Assembly: GCA_031002005.1 (NCBI GenBank)
Contig: JARYHS010009186.1
Span: 187,948,437-188,012,436, forward strand
Reading direction: 5' to 3'
From: Vandiemenella viatica
Taxonomy: Eukaryota > Arthropoda > Insecta > Orthoptera > Morabidae
Length of the DNA: 64,000 nucleotides
Shown here: positions 1 to 11,125 of the stretch, in pieces
How positions within the stretch are numbered: the first letter of the stretch is position 1
Layout of the letters: every line of letters begins with the position of its first letter
Program-made: the position numbers and the translations under genes
Notes under the pieces: generated by a model
Database searches by the model: none
What the model was told of the DNA's origin: nothing
The model's input: the letters and a program-made list of their open reading frames with translations, nothing else

Positions 1-94
1 GAATTCCTTCCCATTCGTTGCCCCCCCATCCTTTCCCGTATCTAAAGACCTAGCTGCTATTAAGAGACGTTAACCAGTTAAAAAAAAAAAAAAA
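1..94 (+). mobile_element. SINE-A, 3' fragment with A-tail
   Basis: The first 94 bases match the 3' third of the SINE-A family seen complete at 49505-49760: a GAATTCCTTCCCATTC-like block, a CCTTTCCCGT-TCTAAAGACC block, GACGTTAA, then an A run at about 80-94. The 5' tRNA-like part lies outside the window. Confidence 0.8.
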
Positions 95-746
95 TCTCGC
101 ATTTCGAATACCTCGCTTGAATCTAAAGAAGCCAATGCGTGGGGGCATACACGATGGTAGAGCGTCAGATAATAATTCAGTCTATGTACCTTTGTTAATT
201 GTCTGCATCCTACTTCCTCGGTACTAGATCATACAACGTTCGTATCTATTAACAATAAATAAATGATGAAAACTTATGTCGTATGTTAGTTTGAAGCTTC
301 GTTTGTTCTATTATCCAGTCCTGTTTTATTGAAATTTATCCCCAATATTGTTTCATCACAATATTCCACCCCAAATTTTAGTAAATTAGACACTGCAAGT
401 TTTTTTAAATGAGTTTTTCTTTCTGCATATACATAAATAGGCTACTATGCAATTCACAAAAGATGTTGGTGATAGAGGGTGCTTTTGCACCAAAACATTA
501 CATTACAGTACCGAACAGTACGACGGAAGAAGGAATTCATACACGCATAGGTACGGTGCGTAATTTCTCTATTCTTATGTCTCCTGTCACTGAGACCGAA
601 ATAGGCTGGTGAACGAAGTACTTTATCGCATTCATAATTGAATGAAGTTTTTCCCATAACTGCAGTAAATTCAAACGAAACTTTTAGAATTGCTTAAAGT
701 ATTAATCATTTATTACAAATCTTAGATATCTTTGTATGATGAACAA
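95..746. other. AT-rich stretch, nothing recognised
   Basis: Short open frames on both strands between 409 and 657 overlap each other and have no recognisable motif. I see no repeat or RNA gene here. Confidence 0.5.
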
Positions 747-819
747 TCTTTATATATAAAGATGAATGTATGTTTGTTGGTTTGTTTGTTCGTTGGTTTG
801 TTAGTTTGTTTGTTCTTCA

Positions 820-955
820 TACAAATCCACAGTTTTCATCCGATCTCGATGAAACTTTGCACACTTATTCTTTGAAACAAGAAGAAAAATACTGTATACA
901 TTTGGTTGAAAAATTATCTGTATAAATAATATATGTTGTCTCATAACTTCGAAAT
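820..955 (+). repeat. Single copy of the 22-24 kb satellite unit
   Basis: CAAATCCACAGTTTTCATCC, then GATGAAACTTTGCACAC and a TTTGAAACAAGAAG block, are the same landmarks in the same order as in the tandem array at 22235-24110. The unit sits directly after the TTTG-rich start of the Helitron-like element. Confidence 0.7.
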
Positions 956-1009
956 ACGGCGATAGACAGACACGTTGGATATGGAAGTCTCCGTACCGTG
1001 TTTCCGTAT

Positions 1010-1078
1010 AGTGGACTGGCAGCTTACTAGTTAAAGCGCTTGGTTACGAAGGTCGTGGTCTCCGGTTCAAATCTCTGT
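1010..1078 (+). repeat. tRNA-like module with box B
   Basis: A box-A-like TGGCAGCTTACTAGTTAAAG is followed by a box B, GGTTCAAATCT at 1064-1074, with tRNA-like spacing. It lacks a recognisable acceptor stem, so it is a tRNA-derived promoter module rather than a gene. The same module is present in reverse at about 57640-57720. Confidence 0.6.
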
Positions 1079-1580
1079 GGAGGTTAAGATTTTTAAAAAT
1101 TGTTTTTCATCGTAAGAGTCAGGCCTGGGCCGTAGGGTTATTCGGATTGAATGTTAAACTGTAGATATTAGAAAGTTAGGGGTGCAATGCGAGGCAAATC
1201 GTAGGTAGTGTTGCAATGTTGTAGGTGTACACTTTTTTACGTTATAATGATTCCTCAGGAGTTGTTCGCAGTCAGTGTGTGAGTGTGAACCATAGTAATA
1301 TTGTTATAAATACGGAAGTAAGTCTCTGTATTTTTGTTACGTTTTGACGACTAAATGGCTATATCGTTGTGATGGAATTTTATAAGGAAATCTGTGTGAA
1401 GGGCACAGGATATTTTTTCCAGTATGATTAACAGTTGTAGTCACGAAATTTTGAGACTTTATCGAATGGTGACAGAAATATGTTGGAAAATGATTCTCTT
1501 CAAGAGACAGGTTCGACGGTACAATTATATAGTGATAGATTTCCTGTCATATTATTTCTACTCGATATTGTTTGGGACCA

Positions 1581-1695
1581 AATTTTTTTTTTTTTTTTTT
1601 TTGTTTTTTTTGTTTTTTTTTTTTTTTTTTTGTAACAGTTTAACGTCCCTTTTTAACAACGTGGTCTTTAGAGACGGGTTTGGGACCAATCCTTC
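1581..1695 (-). mobile_element. SINE-A tail fragment (poly-T side) inside Helitron-like element
   Basis: Long T runs at about 1581-1632 are followed by TGTAACAGTTTAACGTCCC and a GGTCTTTAGAGACGGG block, the reverse complement of the SINE-A 3' end as in the copy at 50115-50394. The rest of the SINE is missing. Confidence 0.75.
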
Positions 1696-1849
1696 GTTAG
1701 CAACTTTCTATATTTAATTCTGGCAAAAAAAATTTCTTAATCCACGCGTACGAAGTCGCGGGTACGGGCTAGTACGTAATAAGCATGATAGAAGACTATT
1801 GAGACATACGTTTATAGACACTATGAGCTGAGCTCCCATATCGTAGAAT

Positions 1850-2340
1850 AAACAGCAGCTATGACAGCAACACGCGGAACGGTAGGTTGTGAGCAGACGG
1901 CGTGTGTTACTGCTGGAAACAGACGTGTAGCCGTGAATCACTGGCTGTGCGGTCATCTGCGGGCCCTGATAATTACGGCGACTGCGACGTGATTGGCAAT
2001 TAAAACAAACAATGGCTGGGCATAATAATAATACGCGACGCGCTGCGCGTTGCCGCCACGCCGCCGCCGCTGCCGCTGTTTCCGCCCTCATATTTATGCC
2101 GGCCGCGCGCGCTCCCAGCATTGAATTGCGCCAATGGGGGTGCAGCGGGCCGTTTAATGAGTCGAATTATGTACTGCGAAAGCGGCGGCAACTGGAATTG
2201 TATACTAATTGGCGAATTGAAAATAAACCAGTTATTTCTGGCGGCGACAGGTTTGGCCCCGTGGCTGTCACCGAACTGCCTCACACGGACCGATATTGTG
2301 ATTTAAATTCCACCAGAGGTCAGTCAGCGCACGCAGCGTG
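1850..2340. other. CpG-rich island, candidate regulatory sequence
   Basis: An abrupt switch to GC- and CpG-rich sequence (many CGCG, GCCGCC and CGGC steps), with no similarity to any repeat in the window. Several TAAT/ATTA cores occur within it (for example near 2155, 2210 and 2220). Frames of 94-135 codons cross it on both strands but are low-complexity (Ala/Arg runs from GCC/CGC repeats) and mutually overlapping, so I do not call a gene. An enhancer, CpG promoter or conserved non-coding element are possibilities; all are inference. Confidence 0.45.
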
Positions 2341-3639
2341 AATTTCGAATCCTCCCCTCTAGGGCTCTGTCACGCCATCGCGTCACACAGGATTCTGTGT
2401 CAAGTAGGAAGTACCACTTGCAAGCAGATACGACTGGATGTTGTCGGTACGGTACAGAAACCAAAAAATATAAAAGAAATCTTTGTGTGGGCGTTGTTAG
2501 CCACTGCCGCAGCTACTTTTGTGAAAACGTGAATCATGTATAGTAGACTGAAATCAAACCACAGTAAACAAATAAATTATATCTGTACTAATAAAACTTT
2601 GTTTGGTCACATCTCTCACGCCGTGACGTCACGCACCCGGCCTTCGTTGCTGAATTAACAACGGGCAGAGATGTTACTAGAGGTTATATGCGTTATTTAA
2701 TAACAGTTCTTCTTTTAAGCACCAAGAACTGAATTTTCAAACCACTGAAAGGAAATCTTAAATCAATATATTAATTGTTATTTACATTGTGTTTGTTTAT
2801 ATTCAGCCGATGTAAATGTTTTCTTATTTCCCTGTCCAGATCGCTGTTACACTAATCTAAAAATATTTACCAAATTAATTCATTTTTAATGTTTTGAGCG
2901 TTATTTAATAACAATTTATTTAGTTAAGCAATTGTGAACTGTCATAACAGTGTGTTAAACTCCATGTTATAGACGGAGTTACGAGGTCTTTATGGTCTAT
3001 ACAGATGTTTCCACTATATTCTATTACTCTGTTGTTGTAAACTCGAAGAATGACTTGTCAAAACACCGAATTAAAAGTTTAAATTACAATATTAATTATT
3101 AGTTGCTTTTTTATCAGTCTCATTATATCAGCCGCATATAAATAATTCCAATTGATTAAATTTAGATTGCGATACAGTGACTGCATTCATACACGGATGA
3201 TAGAAGTTATGACTTTCTAACGGCAATATTACCTGAGGTTGGGGTTAGGTTGAAATGCAGTCAGTACCAGAATGACAACCGACACATCCTGTTACAGAAC
3301 AATTCGCTATGAATTTAGTTTTATAAACAATTTAAACTGATTTTAATAAGTACCATGTTACTTCGTGCGTATGGAAGTGGATCCATATTTATCGTGCGCA
3401 ATGCGGCCTGAACGAGGAATTAAACTGATATTACGTGATACACCATAACGTTTTGCGATTCCATATTTATTATTAATTCAGTGGAAGTTACAACTGTATC
3501 GCTATATAAAATACAGCTGAAATGTGCGTAACATTACAAAAGTAAGGTTATGATCATGGAACAAAAATATTTCCATCTAGTTAAGTAAGTGTAAAGAAAT
3601 GAATTGCCAAAGCTTCGCGTCCAACCCGTCATTTTGGCC
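2341..3639. other. AT-rich stretch, nothing recognised
   Basis: No coding similarity, tRNA-like head or transposon end was found. TTATTTAATAAC occurs twice (about 2691 and 2900) but is a short AT palindrome of no weight. Confidence 0.5.
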
Positions 3640-3850
3640 GAGCAAGGTTGGTGAGCAGTAACTCTCTGGCCTGGCATTGGGGAGGACGTGGGTTCAAATG
3701 CCCTTCCGACAATCCATACTTCGGCTTTCCAAGGTTTCCCGAAAACTCCCTCATAAGGTCATGGATGAATTAATTCTCTTTGCTAACCATAGTCCTCTCC
3801 CATCTGTAGTGGTGTCAACAAGGTGTAAGGTACCAAAAAAGATAATACTA
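3640..3850 (+). mobile_element. SINE-B copy (tRNA-headed)
   Basis: A head of the form GCCGAG...TGGTGAGC is followed by a box-B-like GGTTCAAATGC and CCCTTCCGACAA, then a body with TTTCCAAGGTTTCCCGAAA. The same order of blocks is seen at 27590-27780, where box B is perfect. The head resembles SINE-A but the 3' half differs (it ends with a GTGTCAACAAGGTGTAAGG block). A 66-codon frame through it is incidental. Confidence 0.7.
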
Positions 3851-4074
3851 TTAACAGCCACATTTAGCTGGTACTGATATAGTGTCGTTAAAGGGTATTT
3901 GGAAAGTAAGTCCCTTTAGAAACATAGAAGAAAACACTTTTGTTTTTACAAAGTAATGCAAAGATAATTATAACCATTGGCACTACACTTATCGAAGCAC
4001 TGCACTAGTGTTTGCGTTTCTCAGTCGTGGAAATAAGCTAGAAATTTCGTAACATTGTTTCCCAGACAGAAGCG

Positions 4075-4920
4075 AAAATTTAAAATTATGAATACCCTAC
4101 GCGCAACATGCCATACTTCTAGCTACAGATATACTAAATAATAATAATTTCGCGAGGCCGTAATGACTTGGTGACAGGGTTTCTATTGGCTGTGCATTAC
4201 TCTCCTGTCTGAGCTGCATGTACCTAACACGGTAGTGCGACCAGGTACAGGAGACCTGCAGTTTATCGTGGAATTCGAACCACGAAAGCGTTCTGGCGTA
4301 CTTCACATTACACACCAAGCTGTTCCAGAGGTGAAGGTCGGGTTCAGGAATTCGAACCGGGGATCTTTCATTAACTATTCAGCCACCACGTCGCAAGAGG
4401 TATGCTATTAACATTAGTATGTCGGTGAAGCGAACTCTTTAGATATTACCCACCCAATAATCGTCCAACGCACCTAAAGAAGTTTTCATTCCAAAAAACT
4501 AAAAATTTAACTTAGTCCACAACCCGAAGGTTGGTCGATCTTCCCGAATTTATGTACCAAGCTATTGTGTCAGATGCAGGAAGGCTAATTCCTTTCCCCA
4601 GCAGCCTACAGCTTAAAGTGGAATCAGAACCAAGGAGCGTCCCGGCGTAGCTCATATAATCAAATATAACTCCTAAAAATTCCTGCACACCACTGATTTT
4701 GAAACCGCAACTGAGAGCGCCATAACCGCTGAGCTACCAGATCGCCTTGTTTCGAAGCATACGTAAACAGTATTTTTCTATTTGTTTTAAAGTACACGTA
4801 TGCAAAGTTCCATAAAAATCGAATAAGAACTGTCTTTTTGTATGAAGAGCATTGGAAAAATGAATGAATAAATAAATTGTATATGAAATGCATGTGTATT
4901 GTAGTATAATCTATACTTCT
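4075..4920 (-). mobile_element. Composite repeat with two tRNA-like heads (inverted copy)
   Basis: Read on the minus strand the order is: a satellite-like unit (about 4860-4760), AAACAAGGCG, tRNA-like head 1 with GGTAGCTCAGCGGTTA (about 4740-4690), a body ending in a TTTAGGTGCGTTGG...GGGTAATATC block (about 4430), tRNA-like head 2 with box B GGTTCGAATTC (about 4350), and a second body ending GGGTATTCATAATTTTAAA at about 4080. The copy at 8660-9490 has the same blocks in the same order on the plus strand. Body 2 alone with a tRNA-Arg-like head occurs at 40005-40275. No coding capacity is evident. Confidence 0.75.
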
Positions 4921-5050
4921 CATAAGATATTACCCATCCAGAAAGCGCCTAACGCCTATATCATATGTGCAGCATGTCATAGCATATCTGTGACGGGAAT
5001 TCGCGAACTCATAGATTTTCCCCCGTCCATATATTGCCTAAAACGCCTAT
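4921..5050 (-). repeat. Second copy of the composite's tail block
   Basis: On the minus strand this holds AACTTCTATAGGCG...GGGTAATATCTTATGAG, a diverged repeat of the block separating the two heads of the adjacent composite (near 4430-4490). It suggests a partial tandem duplication of that block. Confidence 0.5.
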
Positions 5051-8000
5051 AGAAGTTTTTAATTAGGAAAAAAAATGTTTAAGGTGGAAGAAGAAGTTGA
5101 AGTCTCTAGATGCCAGTTCAGGACTATTGGGGGGGGGGGAATGATCCAATACGGTGATAATATGGTGAAATTCAACGTGAGATTCACTGGTGGTAGAGTT
5201 AAATACTGGAGTAAAAGCAGGACTGTGGTCAATGCTAGTATAAACGATTTCTTTAATCTACTGCATGGTCATCAATCTCTAAAGACGGTGGTACATTCCG
5301 TCGACCACCATCAAACATTAGGAACAATTTCATGAGCATGGTACCACACATTACACTTTCACGGCACGCTTCATAAATCTGTCTATGAATTTCGCATGTG
5401 CTTCCTGCCTTGACAACAAGACGTCTCATCAAGCGGAGTTTGTTTTTCAAATATTATTCGTATATATATTAGACGTAGCTATTTATAAGACCCCTCATTC
5501 CGAAACAATCCCACTTGTAAATAATAAGACCAATTTAAAGGAAATTTGGTTTTCCCAGTAGTCACTAGAATCTTCCTTTTTCTGGGTTAAAAGCATTAAC
5601 TTTTTATGTCTGAAACAACTGTCCGTGTTAACCATATACTTTAGTTAACGACTCCTACAAAGTTCAAATCTGAGGTTCAGATTGGATACTTACATTGTAA
5701 ATTATTTGCAGTTTACAATGCTGGATAATGAATACAAATCAACTTTATTTCCAAAATTTCACCATTAATGGTATTTTCCCATTAATTAAATTAGTAATAA
5801 CACACAATTTAATAACAGCAGCGCGTTTATATTATAAAGGTTTCCTGGCTTGTTATGAACTATAGGAGGCAATTCAATCTTGACCACCAACAGCAAAGAA
5901 TTCTAATCTTTGGTTCCCAGTCTTGAATCTAACTGTAAATCAGTTACTCTTAGTATGAATGTATTAAAAGCAAAACCTCTACGTTGGACAAGTTATTCAC
6001 TACACGTAATGTACAAATAAACAATATATTTTTAGAAAATATTGGTAAGTATACCTGTCTTGATCAGCTTGTCAATATGAGAGGGCACGACCAACGAGGA
6101 ATTTTCCGTGGCATCAAAATGGGATGGTTATATCTTGGAAAGTATTCTACCTTCCTCAAATGAAACAAGTCCGAAAATATGAAGAATACACTTTACGACC
6201 ACTGCATTCTTCTCATTATGACCTAAGGCACAGGACACTTAATTAATTTAGAAAAGGAACTATGGAAATGTGAGTCCTGTTTATCATTACAAATGATAGA
6301 AAGAGAGAAACCGGCATCAGACCATTTACAAAGGTCAATTGCATCGGAGAAGAACGTCACCTTAAAGTGGGAATGGGTCAGTCAATTTACTTGTAGGAAA
6401 GAGGACAAAATTTGAATTGAAGTGAAGTCCAGAAGATCATCATAAACCAAGCTTGATGAGAACCTGGTGAACAGTATCTAAACAACCTAACCGTGCTTTA
6501 GTGGTCAATGTTTCAAATCGTATTAATCACTCCCTACTTGTTGTGGCTATACCGTGTTTTTCAGAGAAACGAGTGTAGCTAGTAGGGAGTAGACCAAATT
6601 TGTCTGCTTCTGCTTTTACTTTTTTAAACTAGAAAGCCAGTAACTTCTCACCGTCAGTCAGTTTAGGGAGGAACAGAATTTTATGCAGCAGACAATCTGA
6701 ACAAAGAATTTTAAATCATCTCAAACAAGAAGGAGCAAAAGCTATACGATTCTTTTTACGTAACTATAGATTTTCATCTTCTTTACTGTTCATTATTCAC
6801 ATTTAAAACTACAGTATAAACCAATTGCACATTCCTTTAATTGAGGTAGACCTTTCTCATTTTTTCATGACTGAGAAGGTCTAATAGTCTGCAAATATTT
6901 TGGACATTTGTTATGCCGTTAGTAGTTCTACTTCCAGCTATTAGGAAGAAATAGTAAACTATCACAGATAATGTAAAGATATTTTAGGAATCAAAACAGC
7001 ACATAATAAAATAAGGAAGAATAATCGACGAAGATATAAGTTGGGTTTTTTTTTGGGGGGGGGGAGGGGGAATTGTAGTACTTCGTTGTGTTTGATTATT
7101 TTCATTGAGGAGAAAGGAGCTTACGAGATCCGTTTCTGAAATTCAGTTATGACGCCAAAATCTGCAGAGCAATAATAATCTAACGCATACATTGCCATAT
7201 ATCAGGTCAGTGTCTTGTAAATAAAGTGACAAGAATATAAATGGCGTGAAATATAAATCTTGAACACAAAGAGAAAAAATTTCATCAATGCATCGAATTA
7301 CATTTTCCGATACAGAGTATTCTTTAAAAAATAACACGATGCTGAATAACATTTCCCAAACTTAAGTGTTTTCATAATATTATTTGAATTAGTGTTTGTA
7401 AAACGTATTTTTAACATCATTCAAGTATAGCACAGCAAACGAGATTTACCGTGAGTCAGTACTTACTCATCAGAAACCGTTATACTATGTAATCATTTCG
7501 TTATATATGTTTTGTTCGTTTTTTAAGGTATCTGTTTTAATGTAAAAAGTATCGAGAAAACTATCCGGCATAGAAGATCCAGGATTGATATAATTTTAGT
7601 ATCTAATGACCAAATTTTAAAATAGTACAATGTCGTAAAATATGAAGCATTTTGAAAGTGAAATAAAATCATAATTTTTTCTACCATACACTGAAATTAA
7701 TAAAAATTTGTGTAGCTTACTCATAATAAAGGATGTAATTACAATAATTAGAGAAAACCTCAAAACTTAAAATCTTTTACTAGTACTTGTCCTGATCCAC
7801 TGGAAAGATCACTGAAGGGGGGGAAAAACTGTTTTAACGTATAAACCTGAGGTTACGATGTTAGTGGTGAAAAAGGACGATCTAATGCCTGTAACATACC
7901 AGTTCTCGAGCTTCCAACCACGTCCAAACGATATTCTCTTCAAACATTTTGAGGAAGATGATCTCTGCTCCATTTTCAACCAACTGAACTAAACAGAAAA

Positions 8001-8510
8001 CTTTCGTAATAGTTGTTTATTACGTCGTTGCCATGGAAATGATAGCAGTCCAGGATCGATAATGACGTAACCGCCAGCTAATATCTAGCAATTGTCCTCA
8101 ACGTTTTCCGATGTTATCAAGTAACAAACTACTATTACACCATCTAGTCGTTGACTTTAGTTGGTCGAAAAAGAGGGCGAAGATTGTGTCTCTCGATACG
8201 TCCAAAGAGAGTGAGATTTTTATGCGGTTGTAGCTCGAGAGTATTTCATCAAGGGACCACAGCTTATTACGGCAACGCGACTTTTCATTTTCGTCAGTGA
8301 TTCTTCTGATTGGTCGGTTAGACTATGCGTTTACGGTTTATTTTTCGAGTCCAGTTTGTTTAAAAATCAATTCATTGAAACATTACACGGTTAAAAATGT
8401 TATAATGTAGTGTACATTACAGAACATGGAAGTAAATTGGTCAAGTTAATTGGTTGAAGAGTTGCGGTTGAAAAAATTTGTCGTGTAGGAAATGTCTTCC
8501 TAGATAGGCT
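5051..8510. other. Long AT-rich stretch, nothing recognised
   Basis: Only short unsupported frames (5075-5335, 5253-5450, 7143-7352) and simple tracts, namely a G run near 5130-5140 and T/G runs near 7047-7070, are visible. No transposon ends or tRNA-like boxes were found in 3.4 kb. Confidence 0.45.
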
Positions 8511-9490
8511 CCGAAGTTGTGTTTTTACCTCTTTGATTTTTTAAGTGAAAATTTCTCTAGTCACGTTACGCGATGTTTGGGCGGGGGTTAATCAACCACC
8601 TGCAGCGTCAGATCACGCCCACCTGTTGCGCGCATGACATGCGCGTAAGACGCTTTTCGCAAAATCCTTACACAAACCCACAGTTTTTATCCGATTTTGA
8701 TGGGATTTTTGATACGTATACTTTAAAACAAATAGAAAAACACTGTTGATGTTTGATTTACAGAAACCTAAACCATTTCTTCCTTTCCCCCCTCACCTTA
8801 ATTTCTGTCACCCATGTTCATTCAAACCCACAGTTTTTATCCGATTTGGATAGTAGTTAGCATACATACTCGTATACTTCAAACAAGGCGGTGTGGCAGC
8901 TCAGAGGTTAGGGCGCTTACTTCCGGAAAGTTCTCTTCCCGGGTCGTAGGTTCAAATCCCGCGATGAGTAGGTATTGTTAGGAGCTGTGTTTGATTATAT
9001 GATAGACTTTTAGTTTTTGATGTGAAAAATCCTTTAGGCGCGTTGAGAGATTTTTAAATGGGTAAAATCTGGTGAGTTGATATTACCGACATGCTAATGT
9101 TAATGGCATATTTGTTGCGGACTGGTGACTCAGCGGTTTAGGTGTCTGACTGGCGAACGACAGGTCCTCGGCCCGAATCTCTATCTCGGCGGATATTTTC
9201 ATAGACCATTGAACCGACCTTCAATATCTACCATAGCTTGCTTTGTAATGTGAAGTACGCCAGAATGCTTCCTTGGTGCGAATTCCACGTTAAAATATAG
9301 GTCCCTTCCACCTGGCAGCACTACCGGGTTAGGTTAAGGTGGCTAAGTCAGCGACAGAAAGCGCAGCCAATAGAAACCCTATCACCAGGTCATTACGTTT
9401 ACACGAAATGATTGCTATTTAGTATATCTGTAGCTATAAGTATTATGTGTTGCACGTAGGATATTCATAGTTTTAAGTTTACACTTCTGT
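8511..9490 (+). mobile_element. Composite repeat with two tRNA-like heads (direct copy)
   Basis: The core is 8660-9490: two satellite-like units (8672 and 8820, each starting AAACCCACAGTTTTTATCC), AAACAAGGCG, tRNA-like head 1 (8893-8962; TGGCAGCTCAGAGGTTAG and perfect box B GGTTCAAATCC at 8949-8959), a body with CCTTTAGGCGCGTTGAG, tRNA-like head 2 (9118-9185; GACTCAGCGGTTTAGG, degenerate box B), and body 2 ending TAGGATATTCATAGTTTTAAG near 9478. The sequence 8511-8590 resembles the tail block and may be the end of a preceding unit. The arrangement is shared with 4075-4920 in reverse. Confidence 0.75.
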
Positions 9491-9619
9491 TGGCAGTCCC
9501 AATTGACTGCCAATTGTTTTTTTGTGTTTCTTTTTGTTTTTATATGTGTTGTTTTGTTTAATTCCATAGTGTCATTTTGAGGGTGGGTAAATAAACTTCT
9601 AAGTCGTCGGGTTTTTTGC

Positions 9620-10030
9620 TTACAATATTTTTACATAGCATATTAAAACCAAAGAGTTATATTTTTCTGGTGGTACAGTCTTGTTAAATGGTCGCATTAT
9701 GGTAGAAACTTGCACGTAATCTCAATTAAAGAAATTTGTAATAAGATTGCCGTTGAGAGCTTCGTCCACGTACAGGTATGTGTGCAGGTTTTTCCACCAA
9801 AAAAAGTTGTGCATTAAGGTGTCAGCATTCCCACAAGAATCACATCTGTCTGTTAATTTCAAACGGATTCGAAATAATCTGACATTTGTTGTCACAATGT
9901 CATTAACAACTTTGTACCATATGACGGTTTTAAGATTTAAGGTAGCCCAAAATTTCACTGTTTACTTGATGGGCCTGATCAGAAATTTTCAGCAACAACA
10001 CATTACGTAAGACTGCGAGACCTCTACAAC
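9620..10030 (-). pseudogene. LINE remnant, reverse transcriptase zinc-binding (C-terminal) region
   Basis: The minus-strand frame at 9722-9958 contains KFWATLNLKTV, WYKVVNDIVTTNVRLF and TDRCDSCGNADTLMHNF. This order (WYKV-P/T-TNxRL-x-TDxCxxCGxxDTxxH) is characteristic of the zinc-binding segment after the reverse transcriptase in several non-LTR retrotransposons. The normal second half of the zinc site is degraded. Residues beyond the stop (RPFNKTVPPEKYNSLV near 9670) look like a continuation. The upstream RT core is absent, so this is a dead 5'-truncated fragment. The exact clade is uncertain. Confidence 0.6.
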
Positions 10031-10429
10031 GTGTAACCACTTTTCGTTAATACCATATTCACAGCACAAGGATCATATAAACTTAATCTGTTTTGTGTTC
10101 TTCCTAGCGTTTGCGGTTAGGTTGAAATGCGACCTGTACCAGCAGAACAAAATCGTAAAAGTCATATAAATGCGGTATTTACATACAGTGGAAACTCTCG
10201 ATTAATCCTATCGATTCAGCATGGCAGGATGTATAAATCATTAATCCACGTGATAAATTTTTCTATCTGTAATTTCTTGTTACTTTTTGCAACCGACGTA
10301 ACTGAAAAGTCAATCGCGCATTACGACTAAGGAAATTATTAACATTTCAAGAGATTTGTATTAAATTTATAGTGTTGTTGGCATAGTGGTTCGGGATCTA
10401 GAATTAAACGCAACACAAATTTGCCTCAA

Positions 10430-10970
10430 TCATATCGTAGGTAAAACGTAGGTGACTGTGCCCTCGGGGAAGATATTCGCGACGAGTTGACATCTCCAAC
10501 AGTGAGCACACTCGCAATCATCGACACGTACTGCCCGCGACGCAGCAATTCATCGAAACACGCGATTCGCCGCGCGCGATTTACGATTTCTATTTGCCGG
10601 TCCTCGCCGGCGGCGATTGGAGCGCGTGGAATATTCATGTGCGGCGGGCAGATAGTGCGGCGGACACTGGCGGTGTCCTAATCGGAGGATCGCGTGCTGT
10701 TTGCCCGTGTCGCGTGGTGGGCGTGCGATAGCCACGCGTCAAGCGCGTGCGTGGGGGCGGCAGTGGCGCCTCGCTAATAGATTTCCACGGTATCGGGGGC
10801 GGCGCGGGCTAATTAATGCGGCCCCCGGGACGTCGGCAGCGGCTGTGCTGCGTGATAACTACCAATAAGGGGCGGACAGCGGCGGTCAGCCGGCAACGCT
10901 CACTCACCACTGTGTGCATTCCGCGCAACCTTTGTCTGCCGGCGCACCATGCTGAGCCTTCCACAGGCTC
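10430..10970. other. CpG-rich island, candidate regulatory sequence
   Basis: About 540 bases of GC- and CpG-rich DNA in AT-rich surroundings, with CGCCGCGCGCG (about 10568), GCCGGCGGCGATTGG with an inverted CCAAT, and GCTAATTAATGCGG (about 10808). It shares no blocks with the repeats in the window. Overlapping frames on both strands (61-70 codons) are Arg-rich and unconvincing as exons. Confidence 0.45.
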
Positions 10971-11125
10971 TGAGTTTAAGCAAATATTGGAAAAGGTGGC
11001 TCAGTAACAATCAGAACTGATGGAGGTCAACCGGTAGCTAGGTGTTATGCTATCCCCGGGATTCTGGTAATTCTGACTGCGATATTTAGGAGCATTTTCT
11101 AGCATTCAGACTCTGGAATAGAGGG

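Larger units (their letters stand above)
747..1772 (+). mobile_element. Helitron-like element carrying a satellite unit and a tRNA-like module
   Basis: The right end is a typical arthropod Helitron 3' terminus: a CCACGCG...CGCGGG stem-like block at 1742-1762 followed by CTAG at 1769-1772 and then T. A 5' end is proposed at 747 (A|TCTTTATATATAAAG), which gives the A/T insertion site expected of Helitrons. A second 5'-end-like block (ATTGTTATAAATACGG, then ACTAAATGG) starts near 1289. Between them lie one unit of the satellite found at 22.2-24.1 kb (about 820-955) and a tRNA-like head (1010-1078). The segment 1010-1500 matches the reverse complement of about 57140-57720. A SINE-A tail fragment lies inside. 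No Rep/helicase coding is seen, so it is non-autonomous. The 3' end is firm, the 5' end less so. Confidence 0.6.

Noticed and set aside
2012..2341. 109-codon plus-strand frame in the CpG island
   Set aside because: Ala/Arg runs come from GCC/CGC repeats, overlapping frames of similar length exist on the other strand, and no domain, splice site or homologous motif is visible.
2690..2920. Repeated TTATTTAATAAC as a regulatory motif
   Set aside because: Short AT-only palindromes are expected by chance in this composition.
8893..8962. Possible genuine tRNA gene (box A-like and perfect box B)
   Set aside because: The sequence does not close an acceptor stem by eye and is followed by a repeated SINE body, so it is a tRNA-derived SINE head.
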